DNA of 64,000 bases from assembly GCA_002328075.1 (NCBI GenBank), contig DCVT01000042.1, positions 1 through 64,000 of the forward strand. The letters run 5' to 3'. Shown in pieces: positions 17,191-25,909 of this stretch. A program made the position numbers and the translations under genes. The DNA is from Anaerolineales bacterium UBA2181 (GTDB taxonomy: Bacteria > Chloroflexota > Anaerolineae > Promineifilales > UBA4811). The notes under the pieces were generated by a model. It searched no databases and was not told the DNA's origin. It saw nothing but the letters and a program-made list of their open reading frames with translations. The stretch's first letter is position 1, and every line of letters begins with the position of its first letter.

Positions 17191-18582
17191 TTACGAGACA
17201 AGGTATCGCCGCAGGCGTCGCGCCACCAGGCAACAGGCCTCCTCCAGGTAGTCCAGGTCCTGTTCGGTATGCGCTGTGGCCACGGCCCCGTGACTGCGCA
17301 ACAGATGCACGTCGTGCAGCAGTAGGGCAAGCTCCAGAATCCGGTCCCGCAACGTGACGTCAAACAGGGCGGGGTCGTTCACTATTTCTGGCCGGTCCAA
17401 GGGCGTTTCCTCGCAGAATGGAAAGTGGACCATGGCCATCGAACTGCCTACCGGAAAGGGTCCTTCGCCGGTACACCGGGCGAAGAAACCCTCCTGGGCG
17501 AAGCTCTGTTCGATGACCCGGCGCAGCCTCTGACCCAGGCCAGCCAATCGCGGATACACCTCGGATTCGTGCTGCACCAGGTAGGTCAACATGGTCTTGG
17601 CCGCCAGCATGGAGGCGGGGTGGGCCGAGTACGTACCACCCGAAAAATGGACCCGGTTGCCGCTGGCCCGGCCGACCAATCCGAGAACGTCGGCCCGGCC
17701 GGCGACTGCCGCGACTGGCATGCCTCCGCCGATGATCTTGCCAAAGGTTGCCAGGTCTGGCTTGATCCCGTACAGAGCCCCGGTGTCACCCGGCCGGAAG
17801 CGAAAGCCAGAAACAACTTCGTCCAGAATCAGTAGCATACCGTGGTCACGGGTCCAGTCGCGGGCTGCCTGCATGTACTCTGGAGTGGCGTGAATCAGAC
17901 CTCCGGCCCCCATCATCGGCTCCAGGATCAAACAGGCTGCCTGACGGCCGTGTTGCCGCACGTGGTCCGCCAGCATGTCGAGATCGTTGAAACGGGTGAC
18001 CACGACCTGCTCGGCCACAGCGGCCGGCATTCCTTCCCCTTCCACGTGCTCAAAACCGTTGTGAAAATGGACCCCCACCAATCCCCACGGCTGAGCGCCG
18101 TGCCAGCCGCCGCCCGCCTTCATGACCAACGGACGGCCGGTATGGGCGCGCGCCAACATGATGGCGTACATGGTCGCGAGCGAACCGCTGGTGGTGAACC
18201 GAACCTGCTCGCTGCCGGTCTGCCGACACAGGATTTCGGCCGCCTCGGCCTGACATCGGTCGGCGAATCCCGTCTGGAGACCGTGTCCCCGTCCAAACGC
18301 CTCTGACAGCACCGAGGTGATCTCTGGTGGATTGTGGCCCAAAAGGTTGGCCAGGTGACCCTGCCACAGGTCCAGCACACGATGCCCGTCCTCGTCCACG
18401 AACCATCCGCCCTGAGCAGAGACCAACCTCGGTGGGAACGGTTGGATCAGGCGGATGGTGTGGCTGCCGCCGTCAACCAAGAATCGCCGGGCGTAGGCAT
18501 CTACCGCCGCCGAGTTGGGTGATCGCTGTGAGTACTCTTGGGCCAGGTCGGTCAAAGCTTGTTCATGATCGATCAGGTGCAT
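17191..18582 (-). CDS. Class III PLP-dependent aminotransferase (glutamate-1-semialdehyde aminomutase-like)
   Basis: The 463-residue protein begins MHLIDHEQALTDLAQEY after CAGGAG at about 6 bases. The PLP site is recognisable: the phosphate-binding GSLATMYAIMLAR, the aromatic/His region GGGWHGAQPWG, the pyridine-N aspartate in ILDEVVSGFRF, and the Schiff-base lysine in TFGKIIGGGMPVA. The order and GGGMPVAAVAGR wording match the HemL-like aminotransferase/aminomutase branch. It probably acts on an amino acid or its semialdehyde and is not necessarily HemL. The gene follows larE by 34 bases on the same strand and converges on the sufB-like gene with only 7 bases between stops. Confidence 0.8.
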   Translation of the reverse strand: MHLIDHEQALTDLAQEYSQRSPNSAAVDAYARRFLVDGGSHTIRLIQPFPPRLVSAQGGWFVDEDGHRVLDLWQGHLANLLGHNPPEITSVLSEAFGRGHGLQTGFADRCQAEAAEILCRQTGSEQVRFTTSGSLATMYAIMLARAHTGRPLVMKAGGGWHGAQPWGLVGVHFHNGFEHVEGEGMPAAVAEQVVVTRFNDLDMLADHVRQHGRQAACLILEPMMGAGGLIHATPEYMQAARDWTRDHGMLLILDEVVSGFRFRPGDTGALYGIKPDLATFGKIIGGGMPVAAVAGRADVLGLVGRASGNRVHFSGGTYSAHPASMLAAKTMLTYLVQHESEVYPRLAGLGQRLRRVIEQSFAQEGFFARCTGEGPFPVGSSMAMVHFPFCEETPLDRPEIVNDPALFDVTLRDRILELALLLHDVHLLRSHGAVATAHTEQDLDYLEEACCLVARRLRRYLVS

Positions 18583-18616
18583 GGTGAACTCCTGCTTCTA
18601 CCAACGACTCGAATCC

Positions 18617-19432
18617 CTACCCGGCGGTTGCATCCGGGAGTTCTGAAAGATTGCCCCGGCGGTATCCATCCAGGTCGGCGGTGACATAGTCGAAACCCAC
18701 CAGTCGAAGCGCAGCCACGACCCGTGCGGACGTGTCCGGCGCGGCAAGTTGTTCGATCTGGTCGCCCGGCACCTCGATCCGGGCGATGGCGCCGTGGTGC
18801 CGGACGCGAACCTGGTCAAACCCCATTTGCTGCAAGACCGCCTCGGCTTGTGCTACCTGGTTCAGTCCTTGCATCGTGAGGGGGGCGGCATGCGGAAAGC
18901 GTGTGGCGAGGCAGGTTTGAGCCGGCAGGTGCCAGGTCGGCAGGCCCACCTGACGCGACAGCTCGCGGATATCTGCCTTTGTCAGGCAGGCTTCCTCCAG
19001 CGGGCTGCGCACGCCGAGCTCGGTCACCGCCTGTTTTCCCGGCCGGAATTCCTCACGGTCGTCCACGTTCGAGCCCTCTACCACCCAGGGAAAGCCCTTC
19101 TCCTGCGCCATCTCAACCAATCGGCTGAGTGTCTCTCGCTTGCAGTAATAGCAGCGCTGCACCGAGTTCTGCAAAAACTGCTGGTCCTCCATCTGCCCGG
19201 TGGGGATCATGAGGTGTTGTACCCGCAGTTGCGTTGCCACGTCCTGAGCTCGGGCCAGGTCTTTTGGCGCCACAATAGGGGAGGTGGCAGTGACGGCCAG
19301 CACGCGGTCCCTGCCCAACGTCTCGGTTGCCGCCCACAGCAGAAAGCTGCTGTCCACGCCGCCGGAGTAGGCCACCAATACGCGGCCCATCGGTTGCAGT
19401 ATCGCTCTCAGTTCGCGCAGTTTCGGGTCCAT
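18617..19432 (-). CDS. larE: LarE-type ATP-dependent sulfur transferase (nickel-pincer cofactor synthesis)
   Basis: The protein has 271 residues. The PP-loop AYSGGVDSSFL at 21-31 activates the cofactor precursor by adenylation. Three cysteines are placed as in cluster-containing LarE: C94-x2-C97 (QRCYYCKRE) and C174 (PAQTCLATRFP). Lactobacillus plantarum LarE has only the last one and sacrifices its sulfur. The three-Cys form is thought to hold a [4Fe-4S] cluster that carries sulfide, so it need not be sacrificial. A LarA-family racemase is encoded at 45914-47212, but no LarB or LarC is visible. It is transcribed from its own promoter with a very short leader. Confidence 0.85.
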   Translation of the reverse strand: MDPKLRELRAILQPMGRVLVAYSGGVDSSFLLWAATETLGRDRVLAVTATSPIVAPKDLARAQDVATQLRVQHLMIPTGQMEDQQFLQNSVQRCYYCKRETLSRLVEMAQEKGFPWVVEGSNVDDREEFRPGKQAVTELGVRSPLEEACLTKADIRELSRQVGLPTWHLPAQTCLATRFPHAAPLTMQGLNQVAQAEAVLQQMGFDQVRVRHHGAIARIEVPGDQIEQLAAPDTSARVVAALRLVGFDYVTADLDGYRRGNLSELPDATAG

Positions 19433-19878
19433 GTCGATTCGCGCCGGAATAACAAAGGAAGATTCTACCTGCCTACCGGCAATGCGTCAAAGACGACGGA
19501 CTGACGGTTGGGGTCGGCGCCAATTGGCTCATCCGGCCGGTGACGGTTCCTCAGCGTGCTCGCCTGCGGGGAAGCGAGAATCCGAGCGGACTTTCGCAAG
19601 AGCCATCGGTGTGGGTGACACGGCGCCGGCAGCACGGGGTGGCGTACCTGGTCCCGGCAACGCGTGTAACCGAGCGACGGAAAGTGAGAGTCCGATGAGC
19701 TTGATCCGGCTGGTCCGATTGGGCATCCGGGAAGGTCGGACCTCGTAAAGACACCCTTGCGCCAGCTGGGCGAACCGCGATCCCATCGTGCGTTTGACGG
19801 CAGCGGTCGGCAGACCTCCTGGGGGAAAGGGTGCGCATGGGTGCATCTAGGAGCAGTGGTGGGTGGGGTGCCGAACGA
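19433..19878. other. Intergenic stretch upstream of larE and downstream of dnaE2
   Basis: This 446-base interval contains the larE promoter at 19462-19490. The remainder (about 19500-19878) has no supported gene, no tRNA-like cloverleaf and no obvious terminator for dnaE2. Open frames here have no ribosome binding sites and low-complexity Arg/Pro-rich translations. Confidence 0.45.
19462..19490 (-). promoter_or_regulatory. Promoter of larE-aminotransferase operon
   Basis: Minus strand: TTGACG (19490-19485), 17-base spacer, TAGAAT (19467-19462). Transcription would start about 20 bases before ATG 19432, so the message is nearly leaderless. Confidence 0.7.
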
Positions 19879-22800
19879 TCAGATCTGTAACCGGATTGGG
19901 AGGACCCGTTGGGCCAGAATGCTGACTGCACCAAGGCGTTTTTGTAGCCGACCCTCAACCGCCACGTACCGAGAACGCAGCGATGGACGGGAGGCCTCGT
20001 ACACCTCGGGCTGCAGTACCACGTTGATCAACCCCTCTTGATCTTCCAACGCGAGAAAAGCCACTCCCTTGGCGGTCGGCGGCCGCTGAGCCGCGACCAA
20101 CACGCCGCCGATCCAAACCCGGCAGCCTTCGGCTAGGTTCGGCAGCGTGTTGCTGTGGACCACTCCCATCTGGCGCAACTGATCAGAGACTAACTCGGTT
20201 AGGTGTCCGCTGGCGCAAATGCCGGTCTGGGTTACCTCCGCCCACAGCCTTTCTGCCGGCATGAGGAAACCAAAGCGGGGGCGCTCCTCGTCGGTATCCA
20301 GGGAAAGTGCCGGGGGGTGTTCGGCCGCTTCCAACCCTGCTTGCAGGTCCCACAGCAACTGGCGGCGTGGAATCTCCCACCGATCGAAGGCGCCGGCCCA
20401 GATGAGTGCTTCGATGGGGCGCCGCTCCAATAGAGTTCGCCGGCAAAAGTCGGCCAGCGAGCGAAAGGGCCCGGCCTGGCGAGCTTGGATCACCTTGTCC
20501 CCGCTGTCCTGGCCCAAACCGGTCACTGCCATCAGTCCCAAGCGCAACGCCCCATCCTCCAATGTGGCCAGCAAATCGGACGCGGCAATGTCCACTGGCC
20601 GAATCTCTATTCCTGAGCGGCGTGCTTCTGAGACAATGACGTGCGGCGGATAGAACCCCATCGGTTGATGTCGCAGCAGCGCGGTGAAAAAGGCAGCCGG
20701 GTGGTAGCATCGCAGCCAGGCGGATTGATAGGTCAACACTGCAAAGGAGGCTGCGTGGCTCTTGGCAAACGCATAGCCCCCAAAGGCCTCTAGTTGGTGC
20801 CAGACCTGCTGCGCAACTTCTAATGAGGCGCCCCGAGCCATAGCTCCGTCTATGAAGGATTGGCAAAAGCGCTGGATGTGTTCCCCCGCCCGCTTGTGGC
20901 CCAATGCCCGGCGCAAAAGGTCCGCCCGGCCGGCGGTAAAGCCAGCCAGGTCGCGGGCAATCTTGAGCACCTGTTCCTGAAAAACAATGACCCCTAACGT
21001 TTCCTGCAATGCCGGCTTCAGGAGCGGGTGCAGGTAGGTCACCGGTTCAACCCCCCGCCGCCTGCGAAGGTAGGGGTGAACCATGTTCGCCTGGAGCGGG
21101 CCGGGCCGGATAAGAGAAATCTGGATAACCAGGTCAGCAAAACAACGAGGCTGAAACTGGGGAATCAGGTCGGCCTGGGCACGGCTTTCCACCTGAAAGA
21201 CACCCACCGTCTCTTTCCGGCAGAGCATGTTGTACACGGCCAGATCATCGGGGGTGAGCCGATCGATGAGGGGGCGGTTGCCAGTCTGCGCCCCGGCAAT
21301 GACGACGGCGTCCTCAATGGCGGAGAGCATGCGCAGCCCCAGGATGTCGATCTTGACCATGCCGGTCCCTTCCAGGCCGTCCTTGTCCCATTGGGCGACC
21401 ACCCGGCCGGGCATGGTGGCAGGTTCAAGCGGCACCAGTTCGGTCAGAGGGGGGCCGGAGAGCACCATGCCCCCGTTGTGTATTCCCAGGTGCCGGGGGA
21501 TACCCTCCAATTGGGGTACAATGCGTAGCAGGTGCTGGAAAGGCTCGCCTGCCAGATCCGCACCAAAGGATTCAACCAAGCCACGGGACTCGGCTATGCT
21601 GTCCGCCCGCCGCACGTCCAGGGCGATGGCCAGCCGCTCCACCAGGGTTGGCGGAAAACCGAGGGCCCGGGCGGTATCTCGCACCGCGCTGCGGGCACGG
21701 AAGGTGACCAGCGTGCAAGCCATGGCAGCGTGCTCGGCGCCATAACGTTGATAGACATATTGAATCACCTCCTCGCGCCGGTCGGCGGCAAAGTCGATGT
21801 CAATGTCCGGCGTCTTGGCCCGCTCCTTGGAGAGGAAACGCTCAAAAACCAATCCCCCGGCTACAGGGTCAATCGGGGTGATCTGGAGCAAATAGGCGAC
21901 CAATGAGTTGGCTGCGCTGCCCCGTCCCTGACAACGGATGCCGGCCTGGCGTGAAAAGCGGACAATGTCCCAGACGACAAGAAAATAATCCGCCAACCCC
22001 AGTTGGCTAATGATAGCCAATTCTTTCTCCAGCAGTTCCCGCGGTGGGTTAACCGGGTAGCGATCTCGCAGCGCTTCCAGGCAGAGGGCTCGCAGGTAGA
22101 TGTGAGCTGGTCGTCCTGCTGGAGCCGGAAAGCCCGGCAACACCTGCGGCCCGGCCGGAAGAAGTCGGCCGGCATCCTCGCATCGGTCCGCAATCCGCAG
22201 TGTGTTCTCCAGCGCATCCGGGTGTTGGGCAAAGAGCAAGGCCATCTCTTGCGGTGAGCGCAATAGATACTCGCCGTTGGGACGGAGCCACTGCTGGGCG
22301 TTTTCCAGGTTGGTGCGGTGGCGGATGCAGGTGAGGACGTCGTGCACCTCCCTTTGCGCGGGGTTGAGGTAATGGACGTTGCCGGTGGCAACGACTCCTA
22401 CCCCAGCATGTTCGGCGAGTGCAACCAGGTGGGCAACCAGCCGGTTATCACCCTGGCGATGATGGCGTTGGAGTTCGATAAAAAAGTGCTGGGGACCAAA
22501 GAGGCAGGCGTATCCGCGGGCAAGTTGGAGAGCTTCCCGGGCTCGGTCTTTTGCCAGCAGCCGGGGTATCTGGCCTTGGCGACAGCCCGAGAGCGCAATC
22601 AAACCACTGGCGTGGGCGTCCAGGTCTGCTTGCCTGAGTTGTGCCAACCCTTTTGGTTTGTCGCGCCGGGAAAGAGTGATAAGTCTACACAGATTCGCAT
22701 AGCCTTTGGCCGTTTCGGCCAGCAGGGTAAGGTGCGAGTCATCCTCCAGAGTCATCTCGGCTCCCAGGATGGGTTTGATGCCGGCCTCGCGGGCCGCCTC

Positions 22801-22995
22801 TACCAAGCGGACGATTCCATAGAGTGCATCGTGGTCGGTCAGTGCCAGGGCAGACATGCCCAGTTCGCTGGCGCGCGCTACCAGCGCTTCCGGGGTTGGA
22901 ACGCCATCCAGCAGAGAATGGTCCGAATGCGTGTGTAGCTCTACGTATCGGGGTGAGGGCTGGACCGCTAGAGATGCCGGCGTTCCAGTAGCCAT
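19879..22995 (-). CDS. dnaE2: Error-prone DNA polymerase III alpha subunit, DnaE2
   Basis: From ATG 22995 (GGAG 9 bases upstream) the protein has 1038 residues, the usual DnaE2 length. It starts with a PHP domain (YVELHTHSDHSLLDGV, 17-32). The catalytic aspartates lie in TPDIDIDF (D397, D399, D401), with a third acidic site in QWDKDGLEGTGMVKIDILG. A C-terminal OB-fold (GCRVWIGGVLVAAQRPPT onward) follows. DnaE2 does damage-induced translesion synthesis with ImuB. The start lies 28 bases inside imuB, so the pair is translationally coupled and shares the LexA-controlled promoter. Confidence 0.9.
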   Translation of the reverse strand: MATGTPASLAVQPSPRYVELHTHSDHSLLDGVPTPEALVARASELGMSALALTDHDALYGIVRLVEAAREAGIKPILGAEMTLEDDSHLTLLAETAKGYANLCRLITLSRRDKPKGLAQLRQADLDAHASGLIALSGCRQGQIPRLLAKDRAREALQLARGYACLFGPQHFFIELQRHHRQGDNRLVAHLVALAEHAGVGVVATGNVHYLNPAQREVHDVLTCIRHRTNLENAQQWLRPNGEYLLRSPQEMALLFAQHPDALENTLRIADRCEDAGRLLPAGPQVLPGFPAPAGRPAHIYLRALCLEALRDRYPVNPPRELLEKELAIISQLGLADYFLVVWDIVRFSRQAGIRCQGRGSAANSLVAYLLQITPIDPVAGGLVFERFLSKERAKTPDIDIDFAADRREEVIQYVYQRYGAEHAAMACTLVTFRARSAVRDTARALGFPPTLVERLAIALDVRRADSIAESRGLVESFGADLAGEPFQHLLRIVPQLEGIPRHLGIHNGGMVLSGPPLTELVPLEPATMPGRVVAQWDKDGLEGTGMVKIDILGLRMLSAIEDAVVIAGAQTGNRPLIDRLTPDDLAVYNMLCRKETVGVFQVESRAQADLIPQFQPRCFADLVIQISLIRPGPLQANMVHPYLRRRRGVEPVTYLHPLLKPALQETLGVIVFQEQVLKIARDLAGFTAGRADLLRRALGHKRAGEHIQRFCQSFIDGAMARGASLEVAQQVWHQLEAFGGYAFAKSHAASFAVLTYQSAWLRCYHPAAFFTALLRHQPMGFYPPHVIVSEARRSGIEIRPVDIAASDLLATLEDGALRLGLMAVTGLGQDSGDKVIQARQAGPFRSLADFCRRTLLERRPIEALIWAGAFDRWEIPRRQLLWDLQAGLEAAEHPPALSLDTDEERPRFGFLMPAERLWAEVTQTGICASGHLTELVSDQLRQMGVVHSNTLPNLAEGCRVWIGGVLVAAQRPPTAKGVAFLALEDQEGLINVVLQPEVYEASRPSLRSRYVAVEGRLQKRLGAVSILAQRVLPIRLQI

Positions 22996-24383
22996 TGCTC
23001 TGTGCTCCGATCCTGAAAGATCACCCGCATCTGCCGGTCCTGAGGGTGGGGGGGTATCGAGGCCGCGATCTCTAGCCGGTAGTAGTCTCGTTCTACCGGC
23101 CGGCTCCACCACCTACGCTGCTCTTTCCAGGATTCATAGACCGCGGTGACAGGATGAATTTGTCGCTGCCAGAACAGTGCCCGGGGCACCCCGTCCGGAC
23201 CGGTGGTGACCTGAATCTGGCAGGGGGGAGGAGGGCTTGCCAACGCCGCGACCATCACGGCCGGTTCGCCAAATCGCCCCCGCAGACCGCGCAACGTTTC
23301 ACGCAGCTTGGATACCTTGCCTTGTTGCACTTGCTCCAGGAGTGACAGTTGCGCAACGCCCCAATGCGCAGGGCGCAGCGGATAGATGGTGAGGGTCAGT
23401 GCGATGATCGGTTTGCCAGGATGGGCTTGCTCTAGCAGCCGGCCGGCCAGACGGGTTAACTTGGCACCGTCGGCCGAGGGTGGTTTGACTGACGCTCCGG
23501 CCGCACCCTGGTCGGCCTCCGTGAACAGGCTCAGGCGCAATCCCTCAGCCTGGTAGCCCCGACAGGTTAATTCGGAGCCCAGCGCAGCTGCCAACTTTTC
23601 CAGGTGTGCCAGCAAGGGGGTGCGGCCCTCCAGGGGCTCGTTGAAAATACGGTTCCGTTCGATGGCCAGCGGCGGCGCAGTTGGCTGGACTGGCCGGGGG
23701 TCTATTCCGGATGCCAGATCATGCAGGGGGCCCATCTGAGCGCCAAATTGCCGGATCATGGCCCGGCGGGGAAGGGCGGCCACACCTCCCAGCGTGGTTA
23801 TCCCCAGCATGTGCAACCGGCGGGCCGTTTCTGGATCGGATACCAACGCTTCTAGTGGCAGCGGTGCAAGAAAGCTGTGTTCTTGACCAGCCGGGACGAG
23901 ACGGACCTGCCTGGGTTGGGCAGTAGCGGCCGCCTGTCGGGCCACGAACTTGTTGGTTGCCAGACCGGTCTCCACGGCGAGGCCGGTGGCGTGCTCGACG
24001 GCCCGAGAGAGCCGGCGGGCAAGTTGTGGATCGGCGCCCCAGGTTCGCTCCAACCCGCTGACCTCAGCGTAAGCCAACCCCAGGCCAGCCGTTTCAACGG
24101 TGGGAGTTAAGCGTGCAATCGCGGCAATCATGGCGTCGTGCGCCGCGCGATAGGCCGCTTCATTGGAAGGAACAAAGCGAGCCAGGGGGCAAAGCACCTC
24201 GGCTTGCGCCAACCGCATGCCAGGAGAGACCCGTGCCTCGGCTGCCGCCGGGCAACAGTCAAGCACTGCGCCATCATCCCAGGGCCGGCCGCCGACGATC
24301 AGTGGCTGTTCCACCAGCGCCGGATCGCGTTGGCGCTCGATCTGAACCGGCAAGTGATCGATCGAAATACAGGAAACCTTCAT
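22968..24383 (-). CDS. imuB: ImuB-like Y-family polymerase homologue (catalytically inactive mutasome subunit)
   Basis: The 471-residue protein begins MKVSCISIDHLPVQIERQRD and keeps the Y-family layout (GGRPWDDGAVLDCCPAAAEARVSPGM; then helix-hairpin-helix-like LHMLGITTLGGVAALP at about 190-205). The first metal aspartate is retained (D9), but the SxDE catalytic motif is replaced by GLGL (residues 100-103, before AYAEV). It should therefore act as the ImuB adaptor that links DnaE2 to the sliding clamp, not as a polymerase. No ImuA or SulA-like RecA-fold gene precedes it, so the cassette is imuB-dnaE2 only. The leader is about 30 bases long and contains the LexA box. No clear Shine-Dalgarno is visible. 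Confidence 0.85.
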   Translation of the reverse strand: MKVSCISIDHLPVQIERQRDPALVEQPLIVGGRPWDDGAVLDCCPAAAEARVSPGMRLAQAEVLCPLARFVPSNEAAYRAAHDAMIAAIARLTPTVETAGLGLAYAEVSGLERTWGADPQLARRLSRAVEHATGLAVETGLATNKFVARQAAATAQPRQVRLVPAGQEHSFLAPLPLEALVSDPETARRLHMLGITTLGGVAALPRRAMIRQFGAQMGPLHDLASGIDPRPVQPTAPPLAIERNRIFNEPLEGRTPLLAHLEKLAAALGSELTCRGYQAEGLRLSLFTEADQGAAGASVKPPSADGAKLTRLAGRLLEQAHPGKPIIALTLTIYPLRPAHWGVAQLSLLEQVQQGKVSKLRETLRGLRGRFGEPAVMVAALASPPPPCQIQVTTGPDGVPRALFWQRQIHPVTAVYESWKEQRRWWSRPVERDYYRLEIAASIPPHPQDRQMRVIFQDRSTEQWLLERRHL

Positions 24384-24404
24384 CGCACCAACCGGAAAAG
24401 AAAT

Positions 24405-24418
24405 AGAACATTTGTTCG
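24405..24418 (-). promoter_or_regulatory. LexA (SOS) box of the imuB-dnaE2 operon
   Basis: Read on the minus strand, the 14-mer CGAACAAATGTTCT fits the Gram-positive LexA/DinR consensus CGAACRNRYGTTYC at every position but the last. It begins one base downstream of the -10 box, so bound LexA would cover the transcription start. Its position directly in front of a translesion polymerase operon makes the assignment strong. Confidence 0.85.
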
Positions 24419-24419
24419 T

Positions 24420-24449
24420 ATTGTACTACCAGGTCGGGGCATTCGTCAA
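24420..24449 (-). promoter_or_regulatory. Sigma-70 promoter of imuB-dnaE2
   Basis: Minus strand: TTGACG (24449-24444), 18-base spacer, TACAAT (24425-24420). The LexA box follows immediately. Confidence 0.75.
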
Positions 24450-24673
24450 GAGGGTAAACGAGTTTTTTTCTGGGGGAATGTCATCCTCAATCGTCTGATG
24501 CAAATACAGGGTGATTGTCATCTCCACCGCCCAAGGCAAGTTCGCTCGAAAAAAGGTCGGCCACCATGAACAGATCCTGGTGGAGGCGTTGGCGCGGCGC
24601 ACCAACCCACCGGTGGAACTGCTGGCCGAGTTTCGGCCGTGCGACGGGCCGTTGCCGGGTTCACCCGTGCAGG

Positions 24674-24702
24674 TTGACACGCGAGGAACGGGGGCATACA
24701 AT
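24674..24702 (+). promoter_or_regulatory. Near-consensus promoter of the AlkD-like gene
   Basis: TTGACA (24674-24679), 17-base spacer, TACAAT (24697-24702). It predicts a leader of about 178 bases to GTG 24887, or 73 bases to the less likely ATG 24782. Confidence 0.75.
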
Positions 24703-24886
24703 CTGGCTGTCCAGGATCAGTGGGCGGCCGGCCGTCAGCACCTGGGGTCACGCGGCTGGATCTGCTGGCAGCGTCCTGTCTATGACTGAGCGTGCAGTCC
24801 GCCCAAACCGGGATTGTTGGTCGGCTAGAGCGTTACCATGGCTGTGGGACCAGCAACGCAGCCCACTCGTAAGGGAAGGGGTGCCT

Positions 24887-25909
24887 GTGAATCAGCTACA
24901 GATACCTGAGGGTGCGCAACTGATTGCCTCCCGAATACACGCCGAGATCCGCGCGCTGCCGCTGCCAAACACGCCGTCCGTCCGAGCCGTCCGGCGCCGT
25001 TACACTCAACAGCTCAGGGCGGCTGCTCCTCGCTTTGTCCTCGACCTGGCAGACGAGCTGCTTGGCCGCTACGACCACCGCTGGGTGGCTTATGAGCTGA
25101 TCCAGGCCCACCGGCCGGCGTTTGAGAGCCTGGGGCCGCAGGATCTGGAAGCGTTAGGCCGAGGCATCGATAGTTGGTGGACCGTGGACGCTTTCGCTCG
25201 CACACTGGCCGGCCCGGCCTGGCTCCGCGGGCAGGTGCCTGACGCCCTGATTCACCGCTGGGCGTGTTCCCCCGACCTCTGGTGGCGCCGGGCGGCGCTG
25301 GTCAGCACGGTGGCGCTCAACGTGCGGTCCAAGGGCGGGCAGGGGGATGTGCCCAAAACGCTGGCAGTCTGTCGTCTCTTGGTGTCGGACCACCAGGATA
25401 TGGTAGTCAAGGCCTTGTCATGGGCGCTACGGGAACTGGTGGTCCACGATCCGGCGGCGGTGCGGGCGTTTCTGAGCCAGCACGACGGGTCGCTGGCAGG
25501 TCGCGTCAAACGAGAGGTGTGGAACAAGCTGGAGACCGGCCTCAAAACCCCACGACCACAAGAGGCTGAGCGCACCACGATGAACTCGAGAGGTGGAGTG
25601 AATATCATGGAACTGAAGGAGGCAATCCTCAAGGTAGAACAGATCATGTACCAGGAGATTGACCCCATCGATTTCTATCGGTGTCGCTCGGGCCTGGTGG
25701 TGGTGGACCGCAGTGGAATCCAGCGCGGGCAGGTACCGTGTCCCTTTTGCGGCGAGCTGGCCGGGATGGGTGTCATTGAGGTTCGGCACGACGACGGTCG
25801 AGCGGTGTATCTGGACCCCCTCCTGTTTCACCTGGCGGAGGTGGGCCACCCTATTACCGACCAGGACGTAGCCGGCCAGTTGCTGGTGGACATCATGCAA
25901 GATGCCTGA
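24887..25909 (+). CDS. DNA alkylation repair (AlkD-like) protein with in-frame C-terminal extension domain
   Basis: From GTG 24887, with AAGGGAAGG about 8 bases upstream, 340 residues are read. Residues 1 to about 230 are an all-helical AlkD/HEAT-like fold, with the family's R-RYTQQLR, WVAYELIQAHRPAF, SWWTVDAFA, WWRRAALVSTVALN and WALRELVVHDPAAVRAFL segments. AlkD proteins are 220-240 residues. The last 100 (from ATG 25607) form a separate unit with a CPFC pair (VPCPFCGELAGMG) and no stop codon before them. A good internal ribosome binding site (GGTGGAG, 8 bases before ATG 25607) suggests the small domain may also be made alone. Its stop overlaps the next gene by 8 bases. Confidence 0.7.
   Translation: MNQLQIPEGAQLIASRIHAEIRALPLPNTPSVRAVRRRYTQQLRAAAPRFVLDLADELLGRYDHRWVAYELIQAHRPAFESLGPQDLEALGRGIDSWWTVDAFARTLAGPAWLRGQVPDALIHRWACSPDLWWRRAALVSTVALNVRSKGGQGDVPKTLAVCRLLVSDHQDMVVKALSWALRELVVHDPAAVRAFLSQHDGSLAGRVKREVWNKLETGLKTPRPQEAERTTMNSRGGVNIMELKEAILKVEQIMYQEIDPIDFYRCRSGLVVVDRSGIQRGQVPCPFCGELAGMGVIEVRHDDGRAVYLDPLLFHLAEVGHPITDQDVAGQLLVDIMQDA
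25607..25909 (+). CDS. Possible separately translated 100-aa Cys-pair domain (internal start in the AlkD-like frame)
   Basis: ATG 25607 is in the same frame as the AlkD-like protein and has its own Shine-Dalgarno (AGGTGGAG at about 25591-25598). The product starts MELKEAILKVEQIMYQEIDP and has a CPFC pair that could bind a metal. The next gene, a DUF483-like protein with its own Cys cluster, begins inside its last codons. Together they look like a coupled pair of small metal-binding proteins whose first member has lost the upstream stop codon. The function is unknown. Confidence 0.4.
   Translation: MELKEAILKVEQIMYQEIDPIDFYRCRSGLVVVDRSGIQRGQVPCPFCGELAGMGVIEVRHDDGRAVYLDPLLFHLAEVGHPITDQDVAGQLLVDIMQDA

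Larger units (their letters stand above)
24384..24886. other. Intergenic region between divergent imuB and AlkD-like genes
   Basis: The 503 bases hold the imuB promoter with LexA box (24405-24449) and the strong AlkD promoter (24674-24702). A 92-codon plus-strand frame at 24511-24789 has coding-like GC3 but lacks a ribosome binding site and encloses the AlkD promoter, so it is not annotated as a gene. Confidence 0.5.

Noticed and set aside
24511..24789. 92-codon plus-strand frame with coding-like GC3
   Set aside because: It has no ribosome binding site, no recognisable protein, and encloses the near-consensus promoter of the AlkD-like gene.
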